A stretch of DNA of 64,000 nt from Tolypothrix sp. PCC 7712 (GCF_025860405.1 NZ_CP063785.1:7751390-7815389), one strand, 5' to 3'; counted from the stretch's first letter, positions 1-9,900 are shown. Notes: generated by a model from the sequence alone, not told the origin. A program made the numbers and translations.

Positions 1-740
1 ACCTGTTTGGGCAACCTGTAGATATGACGGCGCTAATGGCGATCGCACAATCTCATAATTTGGTGGTAATTGAAGATTGTGCCCAAGCTACAGGCGCAAG
101 TTGGGGCAATCAAAAAGTAGGTAGTATTGGACATATTGGTTGCTTTAGTTTTTACCCCACAAAAAACCTTGGCGGTTGCGGTGATGGGGGTGCAATCACT
201 ACTAACGACCCAGCTATTGCTAGTCAACTGCGGGTATTACGTGAGCATGGTAGCAAAGTTCGCTACCTTCATGAAGAAATTGGCGTAAATAGCCGCTTGG
301 ATGCAATACAAGCAGTGATTTTGGGAATTAAACTGCGTTATTTAGATAATTGGAATGAAAGACGGCGGGCGATCGCAGCTTATTATCACGAATTCCTCAG
401 CCAAGTTCCCGGTTTAATCGCGCCTCAAGAATTAGCCGGGGGCGCTGGGGTATGGAATCAATATACAATACGCGTCTCTGGTAAAGGGCGCAATGGTGCT
501 ACTGCCCAATATCGAGACTCAGTGCGCCAGCAATTACAGGAACGGGGCGTAGGTTCAATGGTTTATTATCCCCTGCCTTTACATTTGCAGCCAGTTTATC
601 AAGACCTCGGCTATCAACCAGGATACTTACCAGTATCAGAGCAAATCTCTCATGAAGTGATTGCTTTACCCATGTATCCAGAACTCACGCAAGAACAACA
701 AGACCAAGTGATTTACGCCCTGAAAGATTGTTTGGGATAG
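1..740 (+). CDS. DegT/DnrJ/EryC1/StrS-family aminotransferase, 3' part
   Basis: The reading frame is already open at base 3 and runs to a TAG at 738-740, so the gene begins upstream of the window; about 245 C-terminal codons are present out of the roughly 370-400 usual for the family. These are PLP-dependent fold-type I enzymes that transaminate keto-sugars (or act as sensory relatives) for surface glycan or secondary-metabolite synthesis. Seen: VIEDCAQATGA (the D that contacts the PLP pyridine ring), then SFYPTKNLGGCGDGGAI, whose Lys is the expected Schiff-base lysine, then REHG and SRLDAIQA, all family signatures. The C-terminal part has the usual PLPLHLQPVY and ALPMYPELT segments. The sugar substrate cannot be told from this fragment. 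Family assignment is secure. Confidence 0.93.
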   Translation, partial: LFGQPVDMTALMAIAQSHNLVVIEDCAQATGASWGNQKVGSIGHIGCFSFYPTKNLGGCGDGGAITTNDPAIASQLRVLREHGSKVRYLHEEIGVNSRLDAIQAVILGIKLRYLDNWNERRRAIAAYYHEFLSQVPGLIAPQELAGGAGVWNQYTIRVSGKGRNGATAQYRDSVRQQLQERGVGSMVYYPLPLHLQPVYQDLGYQPGYLPVSEQISHEVIALPMYPELTQEQQDQVIYALKDCLG

Positions 741-850
741 AAGAGTGCTGAGTGCTGAGTGCTGAGTAGAAGAGAAGGGAGTAAGGAGTGCAGGGACAAG
801 GGAAACAAGGGAAAATAATTAATGCCCCATGCCCCATGCCCCATGCCCTA
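741..850. repeat. 7-bp tandem repeat tracts between convergent genes
   Basis: Two short tracts fill the gap between the aminotransferase and ycf23 genes: 'gagtgct' repeated three times (about 744-769) and 'gccccat' repeated (about 820-847). Tandem heptamers of this kind recur in many intergenic spaces of this window and are typical of filamentous cyanobacteria. No terminator hairpin is obvious. Confidence 0.7.
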
Positions 851-1591
851 TTTAACCTCTACTTTAGCGGTTGCTAAGGCTTCAACGATGCTGCGAACGG
901 CGGCAATCATGGCTACTTCGCTGTTGAGTTGGTTAATGGCGGAACCAACACCAACACCAGCTGCACCAGCAGCGATCGCAAGTGGTGCTGTGACGCTAGA
1001 AATGCCGGAAGCGCACAATACTGGTACGGAAACTGCACGGGAAATTTCAAAGGCTGCTGCCAAGGTGGGAGCAGCTTTTTCAATTAAGCCTAAGGTTCCG
1101 GGGTGGGCAGGGTTGCTGCTAGTGCCGCCTTCGGTTTGGATAATATCAGCGCCAGCTTTGACTAGTTCTTCTGCTAGTTGTACCTGTTGATCTAGTGTCA
1201 GGATGTGGGGAACAGTAACAGATAAGGTGATTTCTGGCAGTAAGGCGCGGGTTTGGTGAGTTAGTGCGAGAACTTCCTCAGCTTCAAATCTACGTCCTTG
1301 AGCATAGAAAGAATCAAAATTTCCGATTTCAATTAAATCTGCACCAGCTGCCACAGCTTGCAAAAATTTTTCTGGCTCTACTGCTGACACACAGATTGGT
1401 AAATTGGTCAATGTTTTCGCTAATTTAACTAAATCAGCATCGGCAGCGATATCGACAAATGTAGCACCGCCTAAATCGGCGGCTTTGATAGTAGCGGCGA
1501 CGCGATCGCTATCAAAGTTATTTAAACCGCTGATCGCCTTCAGGACACAGCGGTTAGCAAAAGCACGTTGAAGAGAAGAATGCATTGTCAT
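848..1591 (-). CDS. ycf23: Ycf23-type protein (DUF561, TIM-barrel)
   Basis: A 247-residue protein of the Ycf23/DUF561 family, conserved in cyanobacteria and some algal plastid genomes; its biochemical role is not established. The sequence reads as a small (beta/alpha)8 barrel related to HisA/HisF-like phosphate-binding barrels: repeated strand motifs (ATFVDIAAD, LPICVSAVEP, AGADLIEIGNFD, ITLSVTVPHIL, GADIIQTEGG, VPVLCASGISS) and a late glycine-rich AIAAGAAGVGVGSAI segment in the place of a phosphate-binding loop. Length is normal for the family. The chosen ATG is the first in frame; a second ATG lies two codons inside. It is convergent with the aminotransferase and shows no operon partner. 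Confidence 0.88.
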   Translation of the reverse strand: MTMHSSLQRAFANRCVLKAISGLNNFDSDRVAATIKAADLGGATFVDIAADADLVKLAKTLTNLPICVSAVEPEKFLQAVAAGADLIEIGNFDSFYAQGRRFEAEEVLALTHQTRALLPEITLSVTVPHILTLDQQVQLAEELVKAGADIIQTEGGTSSNPAHPGTLGLIEKAAPTLAAAFEISRAVSVPVLCASGISSVTAPLAIAAGAAGVGVGSAINQLNSEVAMIAAVRSIVEALATAKVEVK

Positions 1592-2471
1592 ACTTCGTTG
1601 TTTGAAGCTACGAAAATTAGGTATATTCTACCGTTAGTCCTCATCGTTCGCGTAATCGATTCTGAAAATAAAGAATTCATCAAAATGGTTAAAAGGCTTA
1701 CAAAAAAAGGATTAATCGCATCAAACTTTTATCCATATACCCTTTAGAGGCGTGGTTAGTTCACAGTGCGATGACGGTGCGATCGCACCGATACATTCAG
1801 ATTCCTACTGAAATCTTTGAGGGAAATCGGGTAAGTGTAAGCTTTCTATTCTGATTACCAAAACCAAAGCTATATATAGTAGGAATTTCATGGTTTTTTG
1901 GGAATTAATTATTTCCGATTTGGATTACGCGAATGGTGAGGGGAGCAACGTGATTTGGTAATGGGTAATGGGTAATGGGAATTTCTTCTATGCTTTTGCA
2001 TCTCTCACCCTACGGATTCGCCGTTAGCGTTCTCGTACCCCTACGGGGAAGCAAGCGACGCGAACACTACTACGCGTCTACATACCCTTTATCGCTACTT
2101 CCTGCTGACATTGTTAATGTAGCGAGTTCACTTAGGGACTTCCAAGAAATAAATTATTCCATCTTGTGGGGCGGGCATCTTGCCATAGGTGTCAAGTTAA
2201 GGCAGAAGCCCAAATGTCAAGCGACCTGGCGGCGTTGCGTCGGTGTCGCTGACGAACAGCTTTGACTAAGCCCATAGAACGCTGATGCTCAACCAACCAA
2301 GGAATGAGCTGTAGTTGTGAGTTGTGCGATCGCAAAACGATTGACTTTGTTTTAATGATCAATTTATTTGAATTTGTGGCTGTAATTAATATTTAGTATT
2401 AATTCGGGTGCTGATAATTTTTACGAATGTTATATATGTCTGTATATTTACTATATACAACGTCATCTATA
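1592..2471. other. 880-bp intergenic region with degenerate repeats
   Basis: No convincing gene. It holds a HIP1-like site near 1790, a short heptamer tract (gggtaat, 1962-1979), and at about 2020-2075 a degenerate palindromic repeat of the 'ctacggggaagcaagcgacgcg' kind that is dispersed through Nostocales genomes. An open frame of 96 codons over 1975-2265 lies across that repeat and is not believable as a protein. On the minus strand a frame open from about 2325 to 2192 could be a decayed coding remnant (it reads ..LIPWLVEHQRSMGL..), but I do not recognise it. An AT-rich stretch just before 2472 probably contains the promoter of the next gene. Confidence 0.5.
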
Positions 2472-3278
2472 ATGGCAGAATATTGTACAGTCTTAGGTTG
2501 CAACCAGTTAGTTTCAAAGCCAGGTTATAAACTTTGCTACAAGCATTGGAAAGTCAATAATTCAAAAGCAAATAACTCTATAGATTCTCAAGCTGCTTCT
2601 ACATCTCATGCTCATAGTCTGGCTTCTACTGCTACATTAATATCAGCTACCAAAATCAGTGAGCGGCTTGGTGTATCGCGGAATGCTATTAATCCTATCC
2701 TGGCTGAACTCGGATTATTAGATAAAGTTCAGAATGGTTGGATAGCTACAAATTTAGGGTTGAACTTTGGAGGAGTACAAAAGTATGATGACAAAGGCAA
2801 AAAACCTTACGTTGTTTGGACAGAGGAAATCTTCAATAATCAAATTTTTCTGGATACATTTCGCAAAATTAGCGAATATGATGTGGAAGCAAACTTAACT
2901 GTTGATAACGGTAAGTCAGACTTTCGCGAGAAGTTTCATGCTGGTAATTATCGCGCTACAGATGGACATTGGGTTCGTTCCAAAGCTGAATTGTCAATTG
3001 ATAACTGGCTTTACATGGCTGGTTTAGTTCATGCTTATGAGCGAAAACTTCCTGTTGCAGAAGAAGTTTACTGTGATTTTTATATTCCTGCTGGTAGAGT
3101 TTATATTGAGTATTGGGGCTACGATAATGACCCACAATATGTATCACGTAAAAGAGAAAAACAGGATATTTATCAGAAATATGATTTGAATTTGATTGAA
3201 CTTACGGATGAACATATTAAGAATCTTGATGATTATTTACCCACAATGCTAAGAGGATTTGGCATTATTGTGAGCTAG
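2472..3278 (+). CDS. Zinc-finger / HTH / PD-(D/E)XK nuclease-like protein
   Basis: A 268-residue protein with three parts. Residues 5-25 form a C5-x4-C10-x11-C22-x2-H25 zinc knuckle. Residues about 55-90 look like a helix-turn-helix (KISERLGVSRNAINPILAEL). Residues about 165-260 resemble a PD-(D/E)XK nuclease core: E173 in RSKAELSIDNWL, E190, D202 in CDFYIPAGR, and E213 in VYIEYWG, followed by a basic helix (SRKREKQDIYQKYDL). The combination suggests a DNA-binding nuclease, perhaps of the solitary restriction or repair type, but substrate and role are unknown. The usual catalytic Lys after the last Glu is replaced (E-Y-W). I start it at ATG 2472 rather than the ATG at 2427, because the first 15 codons (MLYMSVYLLYTTSSI) are not conserved-looking and the zinc motif begins right after 2472. 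No methyltransferase lies nearby. Confidence 0.7.
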   Translation: MAEYCTVLGCNQLVSKPGYKLCYKHWKVNNSKANNSIDSQAASTSHAHSLASTATLISATKISERLGVSRNAINPILAELGLLDKVQNGWIATNLGLNFGGVQKYDDKGKKPYVVWTEEIFNNQIFLDTFRKISEYDVEANLTVDNGKSDFREKFHAGNYRATDGHWVRSKAELSIDNWLYMAGLVHAYERKLPVAEEVYCDFYIPAGRVYIEYWGYDNDPQYVSRKREKQDIYQKYDLNLIELTDEHIKNLDDYLPTMLRGFGIIVS

Positions 3279-3388
3279 AAGCTTAGTATTGATTTATGAA
3301 ATTCAAACGATGGCACTACCTAAATCTTCTTCATCTTCTACTAAGAGAACTCGCATAGGTTACTGGGGATTGAAGACTAGGGAAGTTA
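3279..3388. other. Spacer before tandem repeat
   Basis: About 110 bp of ordinary spacer between the nuclease-like gene and the 42-bp tandem repeat. No RNA gene or clear terminator is seen. Confidence 0.4.
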
Positions 3389-3598
3389 ATGTATAGAGTC
3401 ACAATCACAATGCATCGCCTCGCATTGTTAATGTATGGGGTAACAATGGCAATGTATCGCCCTGCATTGTTAATGTATCGAGTCACAATCGCAATGTATC
3501 GTCTTGCATTGTTAATGTATCGAGTCACAATCGCAATGTATCGCCTTGCATTGTTAATGTATCGAGTCACAATCGCAATGCATCGCCTTACACAAATT
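3389..3598. repeat. 42-bp tandem repeat, about 4.5 to 5 copies
   Basis: Four units of exactly 42 bp start at 3389, 3431, 3473 and 3515, and a fifth, decaying unit starts at 3557. Each unit is itself two diverged 21-bp halves, both beginning 'atgtatcg' and both ending in an AT-rich/GC-poor tail. Because 42 and 21 are multiples of three, frames stay open on both strands: the plus strand reads a 14-residue repeat (MYRVTIAMYRLALL) and the minus strand another (TRYINNARRYIAIV). No ribosome binding site is seen and the protein would be strange, so I treat it as a non-coding satellite-like array. Confidence 0.85.
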
Positions 3599-3638
3599 CA
3601 TAAGCAACTTTTGTAGGCTAAAGACTTACATAATTACC

Positions 3639-3687
3639 CATTCCCCCTTCCCCAATCCCCAATCCCCAATCCCCAATCCCCATTCCC
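3639..3687. repeat. 7-bp tandem repeat (ccccaat)
   Basis: A run of about six 'ccccaat' or 'cccccttc' heptamers directly abuts the stop codon of the DUF305 gene. Same class as the tracts near 6870, 10520, 21000, 21780 and 38520. Confidence 0.8.
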
Positions 3688-3688
3688 C

Positions 3689-4375
3689 TCACTTGTTATA
3701 CCAAGCCTTTCGCCACTGTTTCATTTGGTTAATTTCAGCGTCTTGTGCTTTGATAATTGCTTGCGCTAATTTCTTCATCTCAGGACGCTTGGTTTTTTGC
3801 AAAGCATCTTTAGCCATTGTCACAGCGCCTTCATGATGGGGAATCATCGCATCAATAAAGCGGAGGTCGAATTCTTTATCGGCTGCACCTAAGTCCATGC
3901 TCATCATCATGGCTTGCATTTGCTCTGATGACATCTCCATCATCTTACCTTGTTGAGCATCATAAGCCATTGGTTTAGCCTCCGCTTTGGGATACCAAGC
4001 TGTGCGCCAGGTTTGCATCTGGCTAATTTCTTGATTTTGGGCTTTGATAATGTCGTCTGCTAGCTTTTTGATTTCTGGGCGTTTTGATTTTTGCTGTGCT
4101 TCTTTCGCCATCACAATCGCGCCTTGATGGTGGGCAATCATGCCATCAATAAAGCGTAAATCATAATTAGCATCGGCTGGCCCTAAATCCATTGCCATGC
4201 TGTGATTCATCCCACCACCGTGATGCATCATACCCCCGTGATCCATCTGGTGATCGTTATTGGTATGGTTTTGGGCGGTACTTTGGGAACAAGCTGTTAC
4301 CAAGTTACTAGATACAGATGCGATCGCAATTAAGCTTAATGACAAAAAACTATTTTTCCAGTGAGAGAATCGCAT
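3689..4375 (-). CDS. Lipoprotein with two DUF305 domains
   Basis: A 228-residue exported protein. The N-terminus is a lipoprotein signal (basic start, hydrophobic stretch, LVTAC with Cys29), so it is probably anchored on the periplasmic face. A His/Met-rich linker (residues 40-65, HHGGGMNHSMAMD) follows, then two copies of the DUF305 four-helix unit at about 62-130 and 158-226. Both carry DLRFIDxMIxHHxGAxxMAK and end in a QxxWRxAWY motif. DUF305 proteins are ferritin-like and often metal-linked (copper or silver); the His and Met richness fits metal binding, but that is inference. The two domains are about 65% identical, so this is an internal duplication of a usually single-domain protein. 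It is monocistronic. Confidence 0.85.
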   Translation of the reverse strand: MRFSHWKNSFLSLSLIAIASVSSNLVTACSQSTAQNHTNNDHQMDHGGMMHHGGGMNHSMAMDLGPADANYDLRFIDGMIAHHQGAIVMAKEAQQKSKRPEIKKLADDIIKAQNQEISQMQTWRTAWYPKAEAKPMAYDAQQGKMMEMSSEQMQAMMMSMDLGAADKEFDLRFIDAMIPHHEGAVTMAKDALQKTKRPEMKKLAQAIIKAQDAEINQMKQWRKAWYNK

Positions 4376-4478
4376 AGGGATTATGTTTATGAGTAATTTT
4401 GTGTATTACTCATAGTTTGGCAATTCAAAATGAAATTACGATGAAATTCAACCAGATTTCAGATTGTACAACACACCC

Positions 4479-4526
4479 TTGTAGAGACGCGATTAATCGC
4501 GTCTCTAATTAATCGCGTCTCTACAA
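4479..4526. repeat. Palindromic dispersed repeat (gtagagacgcgattaat)
   Basis: A perfect palindrome 'agagacgcgatt/aatcgcgtctct' (4483-4506) is followed by a second copy of its right arm (4508-4526), so the whole stretch can fold in two alternative hairpins. This is a common dispersed repeat in Nostocales. It sits between the stop of the kinase gene and the start of the DUF305 gene, both on the minus strand, and could act as a transcription terminator for neither or either. Confidence 0.7.
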
Positions 4527-4542
4527 TTTGCGCTTGCTATCA

Positions 4543-6567
4543 TCAGGGCAAATGCCAAATTTTAATCGTCTTATCCTTGCTACCACTGACTAAAGTTTTA
4601 CCATTGGGACTAAAAGCCACAGCGTACACTTCGGCTGTATGTCCTTGAAAAGTCTTGATGACTTCTCCTGTGGTTTTTTGCCAGACTTTTACAGTTTTGT
4701 CATCGCTAGCACTAGCAATATACTCGCCGTTGGGACTAAAGGCGATCGCATTCACATCGGCTGTGTGTCCGTCAAAGGTACGAATTAGCTTGCCTGTATT
4801 TAGATTCCAGAGTTTAATGGTTTTATCATCGCTGGCGCTGGCTAATAACTGTCCATTGGGACTGATGGCTAAAGCGTTGACATCGAGGGAATGTCCTTTG
4901 AGTGTGTGTATTTCTTTCCCTGTTTTTAGCTGCCAAATTTTGATAGTTCTATCAGCGCTAGCACTAGCAATTTTCTCACCGTCGGGACTGATAGCTACAG
5001 CTAAAACTTCTCTTGTATGTTCTTTGAGGGTGCGAATTTCCTTTCCTGTCGCCAAATCCCAGATTTTAATAGTTTTATCGTAACTACCACTGACTACAGT
5101 TTGCCCATCTGGGGTAATCGCCACAGAATTAACTAAATCGCGATGTCCCTTGAGAGTGCGAATTTCCTTACCAGTATTGAGATTCCAAATTTTGATGGTG
5201 TGGTTTTTATAACCTGCGATCGCAGTTTGACTATCTGGGGTAATTGCCACAGCATACACCCAACCAGAATCCGCTTTCAGGGTACGAATTACTTGTTTTT
5301 GCTGCAAGTTCCAAATTTTAACTGTTTGATCGTCGCTACCGCTAGCTAATATGCCTTCTTTTGCTGTGGCTATTTGCTGTAAGGGTAACAGCGCCACATT
5401 TGGTTGTTGACGTTGAGATCTAGAAGATGGGGAAATTGGCACAAAAGCCAGGGTATTAACTTCTCCACCATGTCCAGTTAGCGGTAAACTTTGCCAATAT
5501 CCATATCCTGCCCATCCTAGCAGCACAATTGCGCCACCCATCAGCAGTTGATATGGTAACTGGGTTTTACCTAGCAGCTTTTGCAGATGAGTTGCAGCTT
5601 TGAGGTTCAAGCCTGAAACCTTGATTTTACCCGTACTATCCTGTAGTAAAGTTTTTTGTTGCGTTTGCTGTGGTAAATCTTGCAAAACTGCATTTGCTGA
5701 TTGGTAGCGATGCTCAACTTCTTTTTGTAATAGCTTGTCTAATATCTGTTCTAATTGTGCAGATATGGGATGTTTCAGATGTTCTCGCCAACTCTTTACC
5801 CAGTTATAGCCAGCTTCCATATACAGATGCGATGGCTGAATTCCCGTCAACAGCGAAAAGCAAGTTACTCCCAAACTAAATAAATCGCTAGCTGGCGATG
5901 CTAAACCATACTTCATCTGTTCCATTGGCGCATAGCCATAAGAACCAATGCTAGTACCTGTCAATTCCATCGAGGTAGCAGTTACTTGCTTGGATACACC
6001 AAAATCAATCAACACTAAATTCCCCCCGGTGCTTTGAGACTGGGGGGAACGACGCATAATATTATCTGGCTTAATATCGCGGTGAATTACCTGATTTTCA
6101 TGGACAAAATCGAGTACAGGTAATAATTCACCTAAAAGTTGCCAAATTTTGGCTTCGCTAAAAGTACCTTGTTGTTTTAGTTCCTGTCGTAAACTTTGTC
6201 CTTGGATAAACTGCTGTACTAAGTAGAGGTAGCTATCTTCACCAAAGTAAGCATACAAAGTAGGAATTTGAGGATGTTCTCCTAGCTGCTGCAAACGTCT
6301 TGCTTCTTCTTTAAACAGTTCTGTAGCTTTACGTAGCGCATTAGTGCCTTTTACTTGCGGTGATAGCTGCTTCACCACGCAATGTTCTTTTAGCTTATCT
6401 TCATCTGCTGCTAAAAAAGTCCTGCCAAATCCACCGCCTCCCAATGGTTGAATAATGCAATAGCGATTCCGCAATAGTGGTGTCAATTTTATCCCACAAC
6501 CTTGGCAAAAATTGCTATCTTGTGGGTTTACAGGTTGATCGCAGTTGGGATTCAGGCAGTAGGTCAT
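4543..6567 (-). CDS. Ser/Thr protein kinase with C-terminal WD40 propeller
   Basis: 674 residues. A zinc ribbon opens the protein (C4, C9, C21, C24). The Hanks-type kinase domain spans about residues 35-300: Gly loop PLGGGGFGRTF (41-51), Lys66, HRDIKPDN with catalytic D164, IDFG (188-190) and the YAPMEQ activation-segment end. A membrane segment is at about 338-358 (LLMGGAIVLLGWAGYGYW). Seven WD40 repeats (GHxxxVxxxAxSPDG...DKTIKIW) follow, making one seven-bladed propeller on the far side of the membrane. All catalytic residues are present, so it should be an active kinase; the substrate is unknown. Such zinc-ribbon/kinase/WD40 proteins are frequent in filamentous cyanobacteria. It is divergent from the NB-ARC/WD40 gene at 6957. 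Confidence 0.93.
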   Translation of the reverse strand: MTYCLNPNCDQPVNPQDSNFCQGCGIKLTPLLRNRYCIIQPLGGGGFGRTFLAADEDKLKEHCVVKQLSPQVKGTNALRKATELFKEEARRLQQLGEHPQIPTLYAYFGEDSYLYLVQQFIQGQSLRQELKQQGTFSEAKIWQLLGELLPVLDFVHENQVIHRDIKPDNIMRRSPQSQSTGGNLVLIDFGVSKQVTATSMELTGTSIGSYGYAPMEQMKYGLASPASDLFSLGVTCFSLLTGIQPSHLYMEAGYNWVKSWREHLKHPISAQLEQILDKLLQKEVEHRYQSANAVLQDLPQQTQQKTLLQDSTGKIKVSGLNLKAATHLQKLLGKTQLPYQLLMGGAIVLLGWAGYGYWQSLPLTGHGGEVNTLAFVPISPSSRSQRQQPNVALLPLQQIATAKEGILASGSDDQTVKIWNLQQKQVIRTLKADSGWVYAVAITPDSQTAIAGYKNHTIKIWNLNTGKEIRTLKGHRDLVNSVAITPDGQTVVSGSYDKTIKIWDLATGKEIRTLKEHTREVLAVAISPDGEKIASASADRTIKIWQLKTGKEIHTLKGHSLDVNALAISPNGQLLASASDDKTIKLWNLNTGKLIRTFDGHTADVNAIAFSPNGEYIASASDDKTVKVWQKTTGEVIKTFQGHTAEVYAVAFSPNGKTLVSGSKDKTIKIWHLP

Positions 6568-6956
6568 TGTTCAGTATCTATCAGCCCTCGTAAGTATATG
6601 ATAAATACTCTTGTGCATTTATTCCTAATTGCGATCGCGTTTCTCTACAATTTCCCCTCACAGTTCGTAAGTAGGTGCGATTTATCCGAAATATGTCAAG
6701 CTTTATAGGGGAAAGGTGAAAGGGGAAAGGGTAAGGGTAAAAAGGGAAAAGGTTTTTATCCCCTTCTCCTTTCCCCCGCTTTCCTGGGCGAATGTTAAAT
6801 TTAAATCAGAAATTTCCTCAGTAGGGAAATGAATACCTCAACATAATTAATTACCAAAACTTCTTTTCCGTTCCCCATTCCCCAGTCCCCAGTCCCTAGT
6901 CCCCAGTCCCCATTCCCCCTTCCCTCTCTCCACCTTTTGCACAACTACTTAAAAAG
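6568..6956. other. Divergent intergenic region with G/C-rich heptamer tracts
   Basis: 389 bp between the divergent kinase and STAND NTPase genes. It holds 'aggggaaaggg' runs (6706-6760), matching pyrimidine runs (6765-6785), and a 'ccccagt/ccctagt' heptamer tract (6868-6922) ending 35 bp before the NTPase start. Promoters for both genes must lie here, but I see no clear -10/-35 pair. Confidence 0.5.
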
Positions 6957-9900
6957 ATGGATCCTATCTCCGCGACAATCGGCTTTATTGTGGGCTTAAT
7001 TGGCTTTATTGCTAGCACCGTGCAAGTTTTAGATTATATAGATAAACGGCGCGAAAGGCAGCCAGCAATTGCATCAGTAGAGAATCCACGCCCTATCCCC
7101 CAGCTAAAGCCTCAAACTGCACATCGCGTTGATTGGGGTGAGGCGGTGGATGTACTAGCATTTTATGGGCGCGCTGAAGAACTTAGTAAGTTAACACAGT
7201 GGGTTGTGCAAGAACGCTGTCGTGTGGTAGCGCTGTTGGGAATCGGGGGAATTGGCAAAACTTCTCTGGCTATTAAGCTGGTACAGCAGATTCAGGATGA
7301 ATTTGATTATGTGATTTGGCGTAGTCTGCAAAATGCGCCACCGATACAAGAAATTTTGGCGGAGTTAATCAAATTTCTTTCGCATCAGCAGCAACTTGAT
7401 ATCCCAAAAGATAGTAATGATGGTATTTCTTTATTAATTGATTATCTCCGCTCCTCACGCTGTTTATTAATCCTAGATAATGCCGAATCAATTTTGCAGA
7501 CTGGTGCTTTAGCATATCGCGCAGGTTATGAGGCTTATGGAGAATTAATCAGACGCATTGGTGGTATATCTCATCAAAGTTGCTTAATTTTAACGAGTAG
7601 AGAAAACCCTCCAGAAATCGCCGCGTCATCTGGAGAAAATCTACCAGTCCGCGCTTTGCAATTAACTGGATTAAAAGCCGTAGATGGCGAAGAAATTTTC
7701 CAGACTCAAGGACTTTCAGGTACAGATGCAGAACAAATTAAACTCATCGAATTTTATAAAGGGCATCCTCTAGCTTTAAAAATTATTGCCACAACCATTA
7801 AAGAACTATTTGATGGCAGAATTGCCGAATTTTTATCACAAAATACCGTAGTGTTTGGTGGTATCCGCGAACTGTTAAATCAGCAATTTCATCGCCTATC
7901 AGATTTAGAAACAGAGGTGATGTATTGGCTGGCGATAAATCGTGAGCCTGTAGGGATTAGCGAATTACGAGAAGATATAGTTGCTTTACCATCACAATCA
8001 AATTTGATGGAAGCTTTGCAGTCATTAGCTAGACGTTCGTTAATTGAGAAAAGTAACGCCCTCTTTACCCTGCAACCTGTGGTGATGGAATATTTAAGCG
8101 ATCGCCTGATTGCAGAAGTGTCAGAAAATCTCATTAGCGGCGAAGTTACTTTTGCTAATCGCTATGCTTTAATGAAGGCGACGGCGAAAGATTATATCCG
8201 CGAAGCGCAAATTCGATTAATTGTTAAACCTCTAGCAGAAAGACTACTCGATAGGCTGGGAAGTCAGAAAAAACTGGAAGCGCAGCTAAATCAAATTATC
8301 GCTACATTACAATCAAAATCTCCCCAACATCCAGGGTATATTGGTGGGAATATTTTAAATTTATTTTGTTACTTAGAAACAGATTTAGGCAATTATGATT
8401 TTTCGCATTTAGCACTGTGGCAAGCATATCTCAAAGGTGCTAACTTGCAGAAACTCAAATTAAACAATGCTGCCATAGAAAGGTCAGTTTTTACCGATAT
8501 TTTGACAACTATTTTCTCCGTTGCCTTCAGTCCTAATGGTAAAATTATCGCTACAGGTGATGCTAATGGTGAAATTCGGCTATGGCAAATAGATGATGGT
8601 CAACAAATTTTAATTTGTAAAGGTCATACAGGATTTGTGCGGTCAGTCGCATTTAGTCCCGACGGTCAGACTTTAGCTAGTGCTAGTGTGGATAAAACCG
8701 TTAAACTCTGGTCAATCAGCGATGGTAAATGCATCAAAACTTTACAAGGACATAGCGATCGCATAGAGTCATTAGCAGTCAGTCCCGATGGTCAATTGTT
8801 AGTGACTGGCAGTATTGACAAGACTTTGAGAATCTGGTCAGTTAATAATGGTCAATGCTTGCAAGTTCTCGCAGGACATACTCATCACATTTGGTCAGTC
8901 GCCTTTAGTCCTGATAGCCAAACTGTCGCCAGTGGTAGTTTTGACCAAACCGTGAGACTGTGGTCAGTTAACGACGGTAGCTGTTTGCAAGTCTTCCACG
9001 GACATACTGATGGTTTACGGTCAGTCGCATTTAGCCCTGATGGTAAACTGCTTGCTAGCGGTAGTCACGATGAGACAGTTAGGCTTTGGTCGCTGAGTGA
9101 TGGTCAATGCTTACAAGTGCTAGAGGGACATAGTGACAGAGTTTTATCAGTCGCCTTTAGTCCCGATAGCCAAACTGTCGCCAGTGGTAGTTACGACCAA
9201 ACTGTGAGACTGTGGTCAGTGAGTGATGGACAACGCTACCAAATTTTTCAAGGACATGGCGATCGCGTTTGGTCAGTGGCATTTAGTCCTGATGGTAAAA
9301 TTCTCGCTAGTGGTGGTTATGACCAAACTGTAAGGCTGTGGTCTGTGAGCGATGGTCATTGCCTGAAAGTTTTTCAAGGATACCTCAATGGTGTAGAGTC
9401 AGTAGCCTTTAGTCCTGACGGTCAAACCTTAGCTAGTGGTAGTTTCGACCAAAAAGTCAGGCTATGGTCACTGAGTAATCACCAATGTCGCACCACTCTC
9501 ACTGGACATACTCAGCAAGTCAGGTCAGTGGCTTTTAGCCCGAATGGAGAGATTTTAGCTAGTTGCAGCCATGACCGCACAATCAGATTATGGTCAGTGA
9601 AAAATTGCGAGTTTCTCAAAATCTTAGCGGAATATACCCATCGAGTCGGGTCAATCGCCTTTAGTCCCGATGGTGAAATCTTAGCCAGTGGTAATTATGA
9701 CAGCACAATCAGGCTATGGTCTCTTAGTACAGGTAAATGTCTGCAAGTTTTACACGAAAATACTAATCAGGTTTGGTCAGTAGCCTTTAGCCCAGATGGA
9801 CAAATTTTAGCTAGTGCTGGTTATGACCTCACAGTCAGATTATGGTCAATCAACGATGGTACAATAGTTAAAATCTTGCAAGGGCATACAGGGCCAGTTG

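Noticed and set aside
1975..2265. 96-codon open frame in the spacer after ycf23
   Set aside because: It runs through a degenerate palindromic repeat, has no domain and no ribosome site.
3331..3616. Two open frames (one per strand) over the 42-bp repeat
   Set aside because: Both are by-products of a repeat length divisible by three; no start signals.
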